Assembly (NCBI RefSeq): GCF_000003815.2 | Contig: NC_049983.1 | Location: 6,099,669 to 6,163,668, forward strand | Source: Branchiostoma floridae | Lineage: Eukaryota > Chordata > Leptocardii > Amphioxiformes > Branchiostomatidae | DNA length: 64,000 bases | Direction: 5' to 3' | In this document: positions 23,955 to 36,476 of the stretch, one piece after another | Position numbering within the stretch: position 1 is the first letter of the stretch | How the letters are laid out: each line of letters begins with the position of its first letter | Program-made: the position numbers and the translations under genes | The notes under the pieces: generated by a model | Told to the model about the DNA's origin: nothing | The model's database searches: none | What the model saw: the letters and a program-made list of their open reading frames with translations, nothing else

Positions 23955-25103
23955 AGTAAGAAAACACTAAAAAAAATCATGCCCTGCTTGTAGATTAATG
24001 TCTGTCAGAGTTGTACAGGGAAAATTAGAGCCAGTGTACTTGTAGGTGCACAAACAGATGTTAGCTACAAGGAAGTGGAGAGATGTTGATCAACACGTGC
24101 AGTATAAAAAGGTGACAGCAGACATTACGCAGAAGCAGGCGGTACATGTTAGCCTGTCTGTCTTAAACCACAAAGCTTTTGGGCTGTTGGGAAAATCCAA
24201 GACTTCAGTATGTGGCTTTTACTCAATTTGTCCGGGGACTGTTAAGGATTATCTGCCTATTTCTGTCTTTTATGTTCCAAGGAGCTGTCAAAAGTCACTT
24301 AGGTCCAAGTTCAAAGGAAAAGACTAAGTCCAACGAAATTAAGTAAGCGAGCTGCCAGGCTGAAAGACTTTCCCTTTTTGGATGTAGATCAGAAGTAGAG
24401 ATAACTTAATAGCCAGAGAGCCTACCTTGTTTGGCTCAGACTTGCCCACCCGCCCTCTAACGCTGCCAAAATGTTGGCAGAAGAGACCTCTCAGAGTGGT
24501 TGAGATCATTGGAAGGTTGAGAGGTTGGATCTCAAGCGAACAAGTCAACTGGCTGAAAAACAAACCGATGTCTTGCCATGTACAAGTTAATAGAACCAAG
24601 CAGCCTGGATCTTCTTGAAGCATGTTTAGAATTCGTGGGTAACCGGAGTACTGGCCGCGAGGCAAAACTATCCCAATTTCTAATGATAGTACAAAAATAA
24701 TGTAATTCTTAGATTTGATTTATAGCAAATGAATGTTGCTGTAAGAACATTATAACATTCTGCATTATCTCTATTATTTGTTATTTTTTCTTCATATGAA
24801 TATCATATTATACATCTCTTATCATGACCTATGCCCACCTTTTATATCCCTCACTCTCCATCATATTGGACATTGCTAGAACAAGCTTGTTGGATTGGTG
24901 TATAGTGATATCATGCCTTTTAAGAATGCCCTTTTTCAAAGGTCAGAAGGATCTGCTAGCATGACATCAAATAAAAGGGTCATTTATCATCTGGGCCTGC
25001 TCTTGGGTTGGTTGGATCTTACAGCATAAAGTTGCATGTATAAGATACTTGAACTACTAAGTGCTAGAAGGCACATGTAATTCTAGACCTAGTCGTAATA
25101 GTA

Positions 25104-25424
25104 ACCGGTGTGGCACTGCGGGGTTCAAAAGATTACTCAACAAATTTCAGAGGTATGGAACAAATTTTCTTACGTTTTGTTTATTCTAAGTTGTACTTTT
25201 AAGTATTATGTTTGTTTTGTTTGTTTGAACCTTTATTTATTCATGAAAGCTCAAATCGGCCTGCAGGCCGCTTTTCATTGAGGTCATGAGGGAAGAGGCA
25301 AGGGTCAGACAAAGTATATAACAGAGATAAAATTACATCGTCTTGAGTCCTTATAAGAAATGGTGCAATATCGAAAATAACACAACAGTGCCACAGTGAA
25401 CAAAGCCCGCAGTGCCACACCGGT
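25104..25424. mobile_element. Inverted repeat pair of 19 bp enclosing a LINE-like 3' end
   Basis: ACCGGTGTGGCACTGCGGG (25104-25122) and its perfect reverse complement (25406-25424) face each other about 280 bp apart. Between them, at about 25211-25285, lies a reversed tail: T-rich sequence, then a CGGCCTGCAGGCCG palindrome. The outer pair is probably a small DNA element. Confidence 0.6.
25211..25285 (-). mobile_element. LINE-like 3' end: palindrome plus AATAAA tail, reversed
   Basis: On the minus strand the order is palindrome CGGCCTGCAGGCCG, then ATGAATAAATAAAGGTTCAA, then (ACAA)n. The same order is seen at 37366-37474. A terminal stem-loop followed by a simple-repeat tail is usual for some LINE clades. 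No coding part remains. Confidence 0.45.
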
Positions 25425-25920
25425 GCCCCAATTGCAGTGAGGTACCATCTTTAGTGACCTTTCTTCCTTTACATACTTCAAAGTCACAACTTTGTTCAAA
25501 GTCAAGTTTTGTCTTTTATAGAGAGAGCAAATGTCAGAGACTTTAGCAGCTCACTCTTTCTAGCCTTTCTCCTGGGCCTCCTAAAGCAGTGACCCATGTG
25601 AGAGTAAAAGTTGTAAAGTAGGTGCTTTGATAAACTACCCAGAAAAAGTGATTGATGTTTCCCTGTCTGAGGGATTTGTTGGGAGGAATAATGCAGCAAG
25701 GCTAGGGATTTCTTTGTAAATGGATTCTTTAGGAGATTAGTGGTTCGGTAATCCATTTAGATGATATCTAAGGTACCATCAAAGCTGATGTTCGCCCAGG
25801 AGAGTGGTGTTTTATTGGTCTGAGGTTTGGGACTGGTCATAATCGTGATCTCTTTCCACCTGAGGATGAACAAATATAGTGCTACTAATGTAGGTACTTA
25901 CACTTGGTAGCATCCTGTGC

Positions 25921-26325
25921 AAAGGCCTAGGAAAAAATGTTGTGTTTCCTGTTTCCCTACTTACCCTAGAAATACCTACTGACCCTAGCCTTTTTTGGGG
26001 GTGGGCAGTTGAGTCATATAGCTTCCAGTTAGAATTTGTATTCAGCCTGCTTGCTATTGAAGTAAAACACTGCTTGTCCTATCTAATGAAGGATAAATGT
26101 ATCTATTATGCACAAAATTAAAGTTTGACATTGAAAGACAAGTGTCCTTATGTATTTCAGTCAACATTGTTCAACTGTATTGTAACATATCACTAGAGTT
26201 TGGGCTAGTTTAGCCTCCGCCCCCCCTGCCCCCCCTGCCCCCCCCAAAAGATAATCCCTACCTACCAACCGTAATTTTTTCAAGACTGAGACAGGGAACA
26301 CAACGTTTTGTTCCCTGAGCCTAAG
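25921..26325. mobile_element. AAAGGCCTAGGAAAAAA inverted-repeat element, copy 1
   Basis: The left end AAAGGCCTAGGAAAAAATG and TGTTTCCTGTTTCCCTAC pair with the right end GACAGGGAACACAACG and TTCCCTGAGCCTAA. Its centre holds the C-rich tract at 26218-26246. A second copy is at 30417. Confidence 0.7.
26218..26246 (-). other. C-rich tract, possible G-quadruplex on the minus strand
   Basis: Runs of seven, seven and eight C are separated by TG. With three long runs it can supply the four G-tracts of a quadruplex on the minus strand. It sits in the middle of an inverted-repeat element. Confidence 0.5.
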
Positions 26326-29300
26326 CATACCATTTCAGCGTAATGGTAATGGTGAAGTAGCAAAGCGACCAAGCAGGGGAATAGTGTAAAAGGGGGTATT
26401 TGGCCTTCCAGAGTAAGGAGATTTTGAAAATGTAAGGTAAAATGTGTGCATTCTATCGGCACCCATCAGGTTTATTCTTTTAGCACCACAAGTAATTTGA
26501 AGAATTTTTTCGGTCAGTTTGGAGGGTGATAACAACAGTTTTCATATTTGATCAGACATAGTTCCACAATTGTACAAGTAAGAAAATGCAAAGTACCACT
26601 ACGCTAGTAAAAAATTAGCGTATTGGTCTTCATTTATCGTGGTTATATAGCTGCAATTTTAGCATGGTAGTCCACTAGGCTAAAATGCACTAGAAGACTG
26701 TAAACAATATGTAGCTAGAAAACTGGTATCTCTCTTTATGGAAACTTTCGTTAGCCCTTCCCTACCATGTTTTATGCTATTGCTCAAATTACTTCTCATC
26801 AGTTCTGTCCTGAAATGGTAAAATCTATCGATCATAAGCCGAATTCATCCAGATATTTTCCTTTGGGCACTTTAAACAGGATTGAAAAGTTGATGGTGTG
26901 GTGCTTTGAATAGATTGAAAAGGTGATGGGAAATTATCATTGGCTCTCTGTATAATCTTACTGGCTTTGTTATTGACATTCTTAAGTCCAGTATGGCTTT
27001 TGATTGATCACAACCTTTGGAAGTTTTTTCGGAGGCGATGAGAAAATATTGATCTTTTCGAGATTTTATATCAAGGTACTCAGGATAGATATTTACGGTA
27101 ATCATAAACGCACTCATAACAGCTTGGCATTTATTTCCACATGTAGTACTTTAATTTTATAAGGTTCTAGGTTTTATTGTTTTTTTTTTTTTGTGATTGT
27201 AAATGCGTTTCACAGTGCAAGAGGAAATGTGCATGTTAAAATTCAAATCCCCACCTGTAATGGTTATGAATCAATTATTTCAACATGTCCCATTTTCTGG
27301 GACATGATTTTATTAGACATAATGATATTGACAACTGAGTTGATGGTTAATGCAATGCTTTCGCACTGAAAACTGATCTTTTATACTGTGAATGGAATAT
27401 TTTTCCCATAGCACTTTCTTCTTCATAACCCAATGATAGAATACCACAAAAGTGTATCTTAACTCAACCAGTTGGAAAGTGTTGTATATTTCTGTCTTTT
27501 TTTATCAGATGCCTTGTCTTAGGAAATGCAGCACAGTTAAGAAGTGGTAAGGTCTTAGTATGCTTTCAGGGAACGTGATAGATTCAAATTATGGTAGAAA
27601 TTGCCAACTAATGCTGGTAACTATAATAAGTTGTACCAATATTTCAATTTGTTTTTCATTTCGTTCTAAGTCTTGTTGTTTGCCCTCTCAGCAAATATGA
27701 CTTTGGCCATTTGTAACCCAATAAGTTTGCTGACTGGCACGTCCAGATACAATTGTTGAAAACAGGAAGTATTGTGGTAAAGGCTAGGGACAGACCAGGT
27801 ATATGTATATGATGAGGGGGGAGGAGAAGTTTTTAGGTCAAGCATTTGTACAATTTGTGTGGGAGGGCAACCTGTAAAGGTGCTTATGCATCTGTTTTGC
27901 CCTTCCTTTGAAACTAGAAGATTAGAATAGAATTATAAAACAACTCTTTAGATCTCATTTTTTTCCCCATCAAATGTTCTCTACCAACAAAGATTGTTTT
28001 CTTGATATGATGTTCCTCTTCTTTTTTGGAACTCGTATTCAATTTCTTCCAGTAAGTAAAAGCACAGTGATCGGTACACTACTGCAAGAGGCGAGTAGAA
28101 ACGGACAGAAACAATATCCTGGCTCGTGGGTTTGGTACCTGCGCCAAATCTGGGTGGCCAGATCACAAACCCAGCAATGCAAACCACTATGCTAAAAGGC
28201 TCATATCCCTGTGGCGTATAGAGAAATTGATGGACTTCTTTCCATTGAAATGTGTAGAGAGCAATGCTAAATCATTGGCCAGACCTTGCTGAATCTTGTG
28301 TTGGAAACTACTTTGACATTCGCATTATGTTTTCACCAATGCAGATGAACTCAAATGGCTCCCAGGGCAAGGATGTTTATCCTTTCAAGCGATAGCCTGG
28401 TGACTCACTGAAACTGGAACAGTTTGGCACCAGTGGATGTTATCCTGTCAGGGATATTGGAAACAGCTGTTGGAGGAACAAACTCTCTAGAGCACTATTT
28501 ATCCTCACTGTCCAGACAACAATTTTACACTTGACATCAGGGGATACAGTAGTTGTATGTGTAACTGCCTATACAATGAATATGTGAAGATACATGCCAT
28601 GTTGGAAATACATTGTACTACTGGTTTTGAGAATTACTCCAAAATACTTGTGGCCCAAACTCAAGTTGTCTGGACGTAAGATGATGGACAGATGTTATTA
28701 GTGTTTTCATCTTCTAAGAGTTGCTGTTGTTTTTGCCATACAATTATGCCTTGCATAATTGTTAATGCACTTAAGTCTATACAAAGCTCATTTGTATATT
28801 AGCATAAATTTGCATCAATCATAAATTTGATTTTGAAGGGTAGGATTGAAGAATTCCATATTTTTTCAAATGTGTTATAACGCCCTTTTTATTCTACATA
28901 GCTAAATGATGTTGCTATATAGAATGTGTGATAAAGAACCCAACACACTTAAGCGAAAAGAGAATTCTTGACCAATTTAGAAGTATTAAAGAATCATGCC
29001 TCCTGTCCTTTTCTTTGATGGCCAATGACCAATGAGTTGCCTTTGATATTTCCAAGCTGGTACCTTACAGGGATCACAGCTATAGGAAGTCAAAATAGCT
29101 ACAATTTCATATATCTTGGTTAATTAGCATTCATAACATACCAGTTGCCAAATGCTGATCTGTGACAATTATTTCTGCCTCTGCTTATTAATGCTGCGGC
29201 GGCACATGAAAGTCGCTCAGTACTAGACAGAAACGAAAGATACAAAATAAATGTGACTCTGAGGAGTTGATGTATGTAACTAATGAACTGTTGATGGTAG

Positions 29301-29469
29301 TAGAAGAAAAGTCCATGCTGAAATGATTTGATTTGATCTGAAATGTACACTCTCTTATCAAGTTCTGCTTAATAACATGATCATGAACTTAAAATATGGA
29401 ATAACATATTCAGTTATTTCTAACTTGATTGACGAACATTGAAGGTTGCTAGAATAGATTGCTAAAATA

Positions 29470-29732
29470 GGCCGCGTGGTGCGTTGGTACACCCGATCCC
29501 TCGATCTCAGAAGTTAAGCAACGAGCGGTCCGGACAGTTCTTGGATGGGGGACCAACCAAGGACGACCAGATTGCTGTAGCCTCACGAAGCTTTCCACGA
29601 AATTGTCTTCCGGGAGGGATGTCCAACGGTGGTCCCGTGCTCGAGGAGGTGCCTTGACCACGTTAAACACCGTCATCACTCATAATTTGGGTACCTACTG
29701 GCTGGCAAAATACACCAGATGATTATTATTAT
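29470..29732 (+). mobile_element. 5S rRNA-headed SINE
   Basis: The first 115 bp or so follow 5S rRNA: GGCCGCGTGGTGCG, CCCGATCCCTCGATCTCAG, AAGTTAAGCA, TTCTTGGATGGGGGACC, TTGCTGTAGCC. A body and a tail follow: GCTCGAGGAGGTGCCTTGA, CCACGTTAAACA, GGGTACCTACTGGCTGGCAA, ATACACCAGATG, (ATT)n. Flanks TAGATTGCTAAA (29455) and TAGATTGTTGAA (29733) are a target duplication of 12 bp with two transitions. This is a retrotransposed SINE of the 5S (SINE3/Deu-like) type, not a 5S gene: the head is diverged and has an attached body. Confidence 0.88.
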
Positions 29733-30416
29733 TAGATTGTTGAATTAAATGTTGACGCTGCTATTATATTGTATGATATGGCAAATAGTATACATTCTAG
29801 GTTATAATGTATATGCGGCTAAGACTAGTGCTAACACTTAAGGGTAATCATATACACCTAAGGGATAGGCTACCATGACCCATGACCACTTTATCTTGAT
29901 CCAAAATAGACTCACTGTAGACAGGCCATTTCAATGAAATTATTGTTTCTTAGGCGAATAATGATCCTAAAGGGTAACTTTTGAGAGCCTGTAGCAGAAA
30001 TTGTGGTGGTTTGATTATTTGGCAAAAGTTTATACTCTTGAACTCAAGTTGAAGTACTTCACTGTAAAAAAAAGTGGGTTGGGATCCAAGCCAAATAGAA
30101 TGCTGTCAATCTCCAAGCAGATGTTGGAAGAGAAAATAATTTATGGCATTATCCGACTGTCCTTTTGAAAATGTCATAACCTTCCCTTTTAACACAAGCT
30201 CAAAACCTACAGTGCTAATTACATCTAGGTGAAGCAACACGCTGGCATTTGGCATTCCATGAAAACTCCTCTCATCAACTATGCTATTCTTGATGCCATA
30301 AAAGCCGCGTAGATTTTGGGTTGCCAGGGATGTGTGTCCGTTTTACTACCTGCAGCTGGCAGATAAAATCACCTACTTCAGAACCACTGAGGCTGCTCAG
30401 CTCAGCCCCTTTTAAT

Positions 30417-30903
30417 AGGCCTAGGAAAAAATATTTTGTTTCCTGTTTCCCTACCTAGAAACACCTGCCGATCCTAGACTATTTTTGGGTGGGCAGCAGG
30501 GTTGTAGCCAGCACCTGTCCTTGCGTCCTTTGACGGAATTTTGCAGCTGGGGACGGTGAATGTTTTCCCCATTCCGTCCTCTGTGCCAAACAAAAATCGA
30601 AACCTGAAACAAATATGTAGTTCTTCATCAAAACAGATGCCATTGAACAGCTTAGTCTACCAGCAAAATTTACACCTCAAAATGCAGGAAATAGGGGACC
30701 CGGACCCCACTAAGAATGTTGTGCAATGTCACGCCAGTGTCCTCATGCATTTCAGTTTAATTTGTTCAATTGTATTGTATTGTGTCTCACTAGACGTTTG
30801 GCCATCCTAAGTAAATTACAAGAAGAAAAGATAGTCCCTACCTACCGACCCTATTTTTTTCAGAACTGAAACAGGAAACGCAACATTTTTTTCCTATGCC
30901 TTT
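30417..30903. mobile_element. AAAGGCCTAGGAAAAAA element, copy 2, with an insert
   Basis: Ends AGGCCTAGGAAAAAATATT and AACATTTTTTTCCTATGCC(TTT) are inverted repeats, as in 25921-26325. The middle is replaced by a hAT-like fragment at 30497-30737, after which the host sequence resumes (TGCATTTCAGTTTAATTTG, TTCAATTGTATTG). Confidence 0.75.
30497..30737. mobile_element. Truncated copy of the 20067 hAT-like element
   Basis: Begins CAGGGTTGTAGCCAGCACCT and follows 20067-20350 closely (GATGCCATTGAACAGCTTAG, CACCTCAAAATGCAGGAAAT), but lacks the right inverted repeat. It is nested inside the 30417 element. Confidence 0.8.
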
Positions 30904-31138
30904 GGGGGACATTGCGATGGCTCTGTGAGTTTTATTACTACTGCATGGTGATTTCCCAATAGCGACACTCAAGGTCCTGTTCACCTGTGGAACAGTACTG
31001 CCTAGAGGCCAAGTTTAGGCAGTTAACGCTTAACGACCGTCGTAAAGCTGACTTTATTACTACTGCATGTCCAGACAAACTTTCACCCCATTTATTTGCA
31101 ATCATTCCATGAACAATATGATTTTCTTCTATGTAATT

Positions 31139-32018
31139 TTTATGTGTGGTTGTGTATTTTTAAGTGGTGTTATTAGAGAATTGTGTAGTACGTATTCAGA
31201 AAATGAACAGAGAGAGTTGAAGTTAGTTGGGTAGGTTATGATATGTTATATTTAACTTCATTATTATATGGCAATACCAATTTATGTGTGGTTGTTTATT
31301 TAAGTGGTCCTATATATTAGAGAATTGTGTAGTAGTACTATTATTCAGAAAATGAACAGAGAGAGTTGAAGTTAGTTGGGTAGGTTATGATATGTTATAT
31401 TTAACTTCATTATTATATGGCAATACCAATTTATGTGTGGTTGTTTATTTAAGTGGTCCTATATATTAGAGAATTGTGTAGTAGTACTATTATTCAGAAA
31501 ATGAACAGAGAGAGTTGAAGTTAGTTGGGTAGGTTATGATATGTTATATTTAACTTCATTATTATATGGCAATACCAATTTATGTGTGGTTGTTTATTTA
31601 AGTGGTCCTATATATTAGAGAATTGTGTAGTAGTACTATTATTCAGAAAATGAACAGAGAGAGTTGAAGTTAGTTGGGTAGGTTATGATATGTTATATTT
31701 AACTTCATTATTATATGGCAATACCAATTTATGTGTGGTTGTTTATTTAAGTGGTCCTATATATTAGAGAATTGTGTAGTAGTACTATTATTCAGAAAAT
31801 GAACAGAGAGAGTTGTAGTTAGTTGGGTAGGTTATGATATGTTATATTTAACTTCATTATTATATGGCAATACCAATTTATGTGTGGTTGTTTATTTAAG
31901 TGGTCCTATATATTAGAGAATTGTGTAGTAGTACTATTATTCAGAAAATGAACAGAGAGAGTTGTAGTTAGTTGGGTAGGTTATGATATGTTACATATAA
32001 CTCTATTATTCTATAGCA
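31139..32018. repeat. 149-bp tandem array, about six copies
   Basis: The word TTTATGTGTGGTTG recurs at 31139, 31281, 31430, 31579, 31728 and 31877. Spacing is 149 bp except for the first interval of 142 bp. Inner copies are virtually identical; one A-to-T change (GTTGAAGTTAG to GTTGTAGTTAG) marks the last two. The first and last copies are diverged, as expected of a recently homogenised array. Confidence 0.95.
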
Positions 32019-32130
32019 ACACATTTGATTTCTTAGTATTGAATTTTTGCAAGAAATCAATGATGCAGGTGGGCAAAATTAAGAGAAAAACAAGTCAGAT
32101 TCCCTAGTTTGTTATGTTGTATCATAGACT

Positions 32131-32160
32131 GGACCACGTTAATCAGCCTCATTACTCACC
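32131..32160 (+). mobile_element. SINE tail fragment
   Basis: GGACCACGTTAATCAGCCTC then ATTACTCA matches the tail of the SINEs at 29470 and 20541. No head remains. Confidence 0.55.
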
Positions 32161-32574
32161 ATTATAAGTAATATAAATCAACTAGAAGACAAATAAACTG
32201 TACACATTGTTGAAATTCATATGCCTTGCTATGGTAGGATGGTATAACTTTTATGCCTTTTATAGCTGTACCATCTATACATGCAAGTCCGTCCCTCTTA
32301 TATTTGCAGCTCATGCCTAATGCAGTGCTATTTAAGTGCAATAAAGGCACCATGGTGAAAGATAACTGCTTGACATTTCGTGAAAGTTCATTCCAATAAG
32401 AAGGATTACTGTACAGCAAATCATATTACATAATAAAAGGGAAAGGAATATAATATTTGGTTGGGCGCCTGCCAGCGAAAATACATCTAGCATTCAAGAT
32501 CATAACATTTCTTGGTTGTGAAATCGTGATGCTTGTAAACAAAGCCAAAGGAGGACTGCGACAGTTACTAGGTA

Positions 32575-32790
32575 TACTGTAAATGTATGAGTTCACGGGG
32601 ATTTCATATCGCGGTAGCGGGAAAAAAGGCCTTTTCGCGGTGGTTTTAAGTTCACAGTAGTCCCATGCACTGTAGTCTCTTACTGCGGCCATGGAAGAAT
32701 GTGTGCGGTGGTTTTAAGTTTGCGGTAAAGCGGCCAATGCAAAAACCACAAACATTAAACCACCGCAAAAGTTTCTGCTTTTACAGCATA
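32575..32790 (+). mobile_element. TACTGTAAATGC element, copy 2
   Basis: Full-length copy with TACTGTAAATGTATGAGTTC at the left and TTTCTGCTTTTACAGCATA at the right. The conserved centre (CCATGCACTGTAGTCTC) is present. Confidence 0.85.
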
Positions 32791-33123
32791 CTGATTTATG
32801 ATAAGAAGCTATGAACTTTTGGCATTCAGTTAATATGCTTATTTCCTGATTCTGAGATAACTGAAGCTTGAGAAGTTACACCTGTTGTTTCTAAGAACTA
32901 TTATGTGTTCTTACTGTATTACAGCTGGCTGTGTAAATTTTGTCTTCTGTCATCCAGCCTCTGACAGAGAGGCATTGATAAAGAGCAAAAAATTTGGAAC
33001 ATTTGGAATGCCAAGGTTTGACTTGAAACATGAGGGGTTAACATTTGTTATGTTGGATTGTGATGTTCAGCCAATAAGTAGCTCAGTGTATTGTTAGTCT
33101 CAGGTGTTGTTGAAAACCTTTGT

Positions 33124-33275
33124 GGTGTTCGCAGTGTGTGTTTGCGTTGGTTTTAAGTTCACGGTAGCACCATATGATAGACTGTAGTCACATATACTGT
33201 AATGGAAAATGTTCGCGGTGAAGTGGCCACGGCAAAAACGGTGAACATAAAAACTTCCACGAACATTTCTGCATT
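33124..33275 (+). mobile_element. TACTGTAAATGC element, copy 3, left end lost
   Basis: Starts within the GGTTTTAAGTTCACGGTAGC region and runs to GAACATTTCTGCATT; both extreme ends are missing or decayed. Confidence 0.7.
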
Positions 33276-34170
33276 GCAAGGTGTTCCAAGGTGTTCCAAG
33301 ATGACTTCCTCATGGGCTAGCCTAAAGACTTCCTTTCTCAGCCAACAACAACCACAGATTCTGAACTTGACAGCACGTGTGATGTTTTACAGTTGCTTAC
33401 AGGTTGTAAAGTGAAGTTCCTTTGCACCCAGGGGGCTTGATTTAGCTCAGTGTGTTATATTGTAACCCCTCTGGGTAATGGGTTAGGGAGAGAGGAAAGG
33501 GCCTTGACTCCAGGTCAAGCTAGAGGAAGTGCAGGGCTTTACTTTGTCAGGGTGGCAACTTCGTGGTCATGGCCAGGTCTGTGGAAGAGATTTAAAACCC
33601 ACTACCAGGGATTTGTACCATGTGCCTGGAAAACACCATCTCTATAAAACATATGTTTTGCTTGACTGGAACAGTCATCTGATAAATGTGCGGATAAGGC
33701 AGGAAAAGATATAACCCTGAGGAAATGTACAAAATATGACCCTGTCTGAAGTGGGTGCAATTTCTCGCTGGTCCAATATTCCTTACCCAAAAAGATTGTG
33801 CTGAATCTTACATTCTTTGAGCTGTGTGATCGTTTGTACTTTCTAAACTTCTTGCAAATCCAGCTGGAAAATCCTGTCATAATTTCCTAGACCTTGACTG
33901 ATAAGGTTGGATGAAGTCAAGGTTTAGGTAAGGAAAACTTGCAATCCCCCGGGGCATCATATCACAGTAATAACAGAACCTAGGCCGGCCTGAGAAGACT
34001 GATTGAAAACTCACTGTGGACCAACAGATCACAGTCACAGCTGTCCTTGGAGAGGAAATTGGTAAAGGGATATCAAACACTTGTTGACAGCTAAGCCTGC
34101 TTCTCAGAAAATAGCCTAGTAGATGGAAGGGTCTCCAGCAAGTGTAGCAGTCCAAGGGGCTGTGGTGCTG

Positions 34171-34277
34171 TAGCCTGGTATCCACTATAATCCAGGCGTA
34201 TTATAGCTCCTGGGTCTCCAAATTTTATTTGCTGAGAGGATAGAAGAGACTCTGGAATATGTCTAGATACCAGGCTA
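34171..34277. mobile_element. Family A element
   Basis: TAGCCTGGTATCCA at the left and ATACCAGGCTA at the right; 107 bp. GTGGTGCTG precedes and GTGGTGTTG follows directly, a 9-bp target duplication with one mismatch. Confidence 0.8.
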
Positions 34278-34504
34278 GTGGTGTTGTCATCAGTGTTGGT
34301 ACAAAAGTTTAAGAGGGGTAATGGATGTGCTGTAGCCAACATGTACTCTCAATCACTCTGTGATTTATTGATATCTCTCTTAGGGATACATGTATATAGA
34401 GCCACAGTGTTTTTACAGACAACCCACATGTTCATGTGCATAGTTCTTTTTACCAAGGTCAAGGAGGTTATGTTTTTGGTTCTGCTAGTTTGTATGTTAG
34501 CTTG

Positions 34505-34556
34505 AATGTGTGCGTGCGTGCATGTGTGTGACTTTGTGTGTCTGTGTGTGCACTAG
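34505..34556. repeat. Degenerate (TG)n microsatellite
   Basis: Alternating GT/TG with interruptions (GTGTGCGTGCGTGCATGTG and TGTGTGTCTGTGTGTG). Confidence 0.8.
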
Positions 34557-35477
34557 CTCTGTAACTTGAAAAGTCTAGAATGTGGGAGTCAGAAGTTGCC
34601 TATTCTCAGTTAAGACCCCTAGCAACTTTCTTAAGAACTTCAGTAGAACTTCTGCTATTACTATTGCCATCAATCTATGTCAGATTTGCTGACATTACCC
34701 CTTAAGCTTGATCTGCTGATAAGTAAGACTGAGCTAAATCCTTTGGCATATGTTACTTTTCCATTGCAAAGAATCCTTTTAAATTCAAGATGAATGGGTC
34801 TTGAAAATAACTTCCCAATCCCTTACATACAGCATTACCAAAATATGCATGACTTCACCTCTCTCATTATGTTTAAACCAGATTTAAGGGGAGGGGTGCA
34901 GAAGTCTTAATTTCCCTTCGGACCCTTCAGCCAATGATCAGATAATAAATGAAATGGCTGAAACCTCTGATGTCAGCCCTGCGCGATGTCAATCGATTCA
35001 AAGATCGGTCTTCTGATCTTTCCCACCCTCATTGGTATGTCAGTAGTGTGTCCCAGTTAGAAGCTTCTCCCCCCTTAGGACATTCTAGTCAAACTGGCGC
35101 TATTGTTTTTGTCTCACTGGACATCGGATGTTAGATATCGCAAAAGGACATTTTCAGTATCAACATCCTTGTGGAGAAAAGTAGTAAATGTCACATGTGT
35201 AAGAGAGCGGATGTTCACACACCTGGAGGATAATGAAAGGTGTCATAGGTGTCTTGGAAAGGTTGTGGTATTTGGTAGTTAAAGAAAGGGAAGTTGACGT
35301 AAAAAGGCCACTGGTATGCTCTGCATGGGTAAGTTACTACTGAAGTCAAGGTTCCTATCAGACATGATTGACTGAAATTATTATCATCATCATCATTATG
35401 AGCATGGAATATATCATATGTCACTCACAAATAGTGTTGTATGCCAAATGCTTCATGGGCCTTGAAAACAATTTGAA

Positions 35478-35680
35478 TTGATGGTCGTTAAAAACAATTC
35501 AAATTCATAGTTCGTAGTTAGGGTATAAAAGACCTGTTTCTTCCAGATCACTTCAGTGTCACTGACAAAAACTGGTGGATGACAGTTGAAACGTCTGAAC
35601 ATTTCCAAAACCATATCCAGTTGCTTGAGTAACTACTTTTTGGCGAATTCAAATTGATGGTCGTTGAAAACAATTCGAAT
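35478..35680. repeat. Dispersed repeat with two ATTGATGGTCGTT motifs
   Basis: ATTGATGGTCGTTAAAAACAA and ATTGATGGTCGTTGAAAACA occur about 170 bp apart. The piece between them (TATCCAGTTGCTTGAGTAAC) recurs reversed at about 45768 (GTTACTCAAGCAACTGGATA), so this belongs to a dispersed family that I cannot classify. Confidence 0.5.
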
Positions 35681-36288
35681 TTTCATTTGAAAAGAGCAAT
35701 GGTATAGCCATACATAGTTTATACGAAGGATACCGGGTAGTCATTTGATTTTGTACATTGACAATGTCTTTCGATCAAATATGCGGCTGTGTTACGAAAT
35801 GATATGATTGCACAGCATGGTTTTGTCATGATAACTACAGGATGATAGTTGTCATGTAATCATGAATTTCGCTTGCCACACATGAATTTTCCACCATCTG
35901 GAATTGGGCCAAGGTTTGCCAGTGTTGCAATCTAGAAGCACAAGTCTACTTTGACTGAATATAACCGTTTTATGTGTTCTAAATGACCAAGGATTTTCCA
36001 CCACTTTAGTTTCTCATCGTAAAACATGCAACCGATGACTGCACATGCTATTCTGTCTTCCGTAAAACTTGTATACAATTTATTCTGATGGAAAAAGACT
36101 GTTTTATGTGTTCTAAATGACTAAGGAATTTTCCAGTTCTTTGAGTTTACAGCTAATACTACAAATGAATACACAATTATGTAATACTGTAAATCATTTT
36201 GATTTTGCTTAGACTAGATTTCTAAGTAAGAGGAGAGAGGAAGTGTACACAGCATTTTGAAATTTCATGGTTTGAACAATACAATAAG

Positions 36289-36476
36289 TACTGTAAATGC
36301 AGAAATTTTCGTGGTGCAGTGGTTTTGTGTTTGCGGTTTTCATGTTGTCAACATTTTTCCATGGCAGTGAGAGACTATAGTGCATGGTTTTACCACAAAC
36401 TTAAAACCACTGCAAACAGTCCTTTTTCCTGCTACCGCGAAATTAAATCCCTGCTAACTTAAATGCATTTACAGTA
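36289..36476 (-). mobile_element. TACTGTAAATGC element, copy 4, inverted
   Basis: Starts TACTGTAAATGCAGAAATTT and ends AAATGCATTTACAGTA; the reverse complement matches the other copies throughout, including the central CCATGG. Confidence 0.85.

Noticed and set aside
24339-24665. Open frames on both strands at 24.4 kb suggesting a LINE end
   Set aside because: The residues do not show the RPKLTWR or GHVLRM motifs seen at 51457; support is too weak.
29470-29584. A possible 5S rRNA gene
   Set aside because: The 5S-like sequence is diverged, continues into a SINE body and tail, and is flanked by a target duplication.
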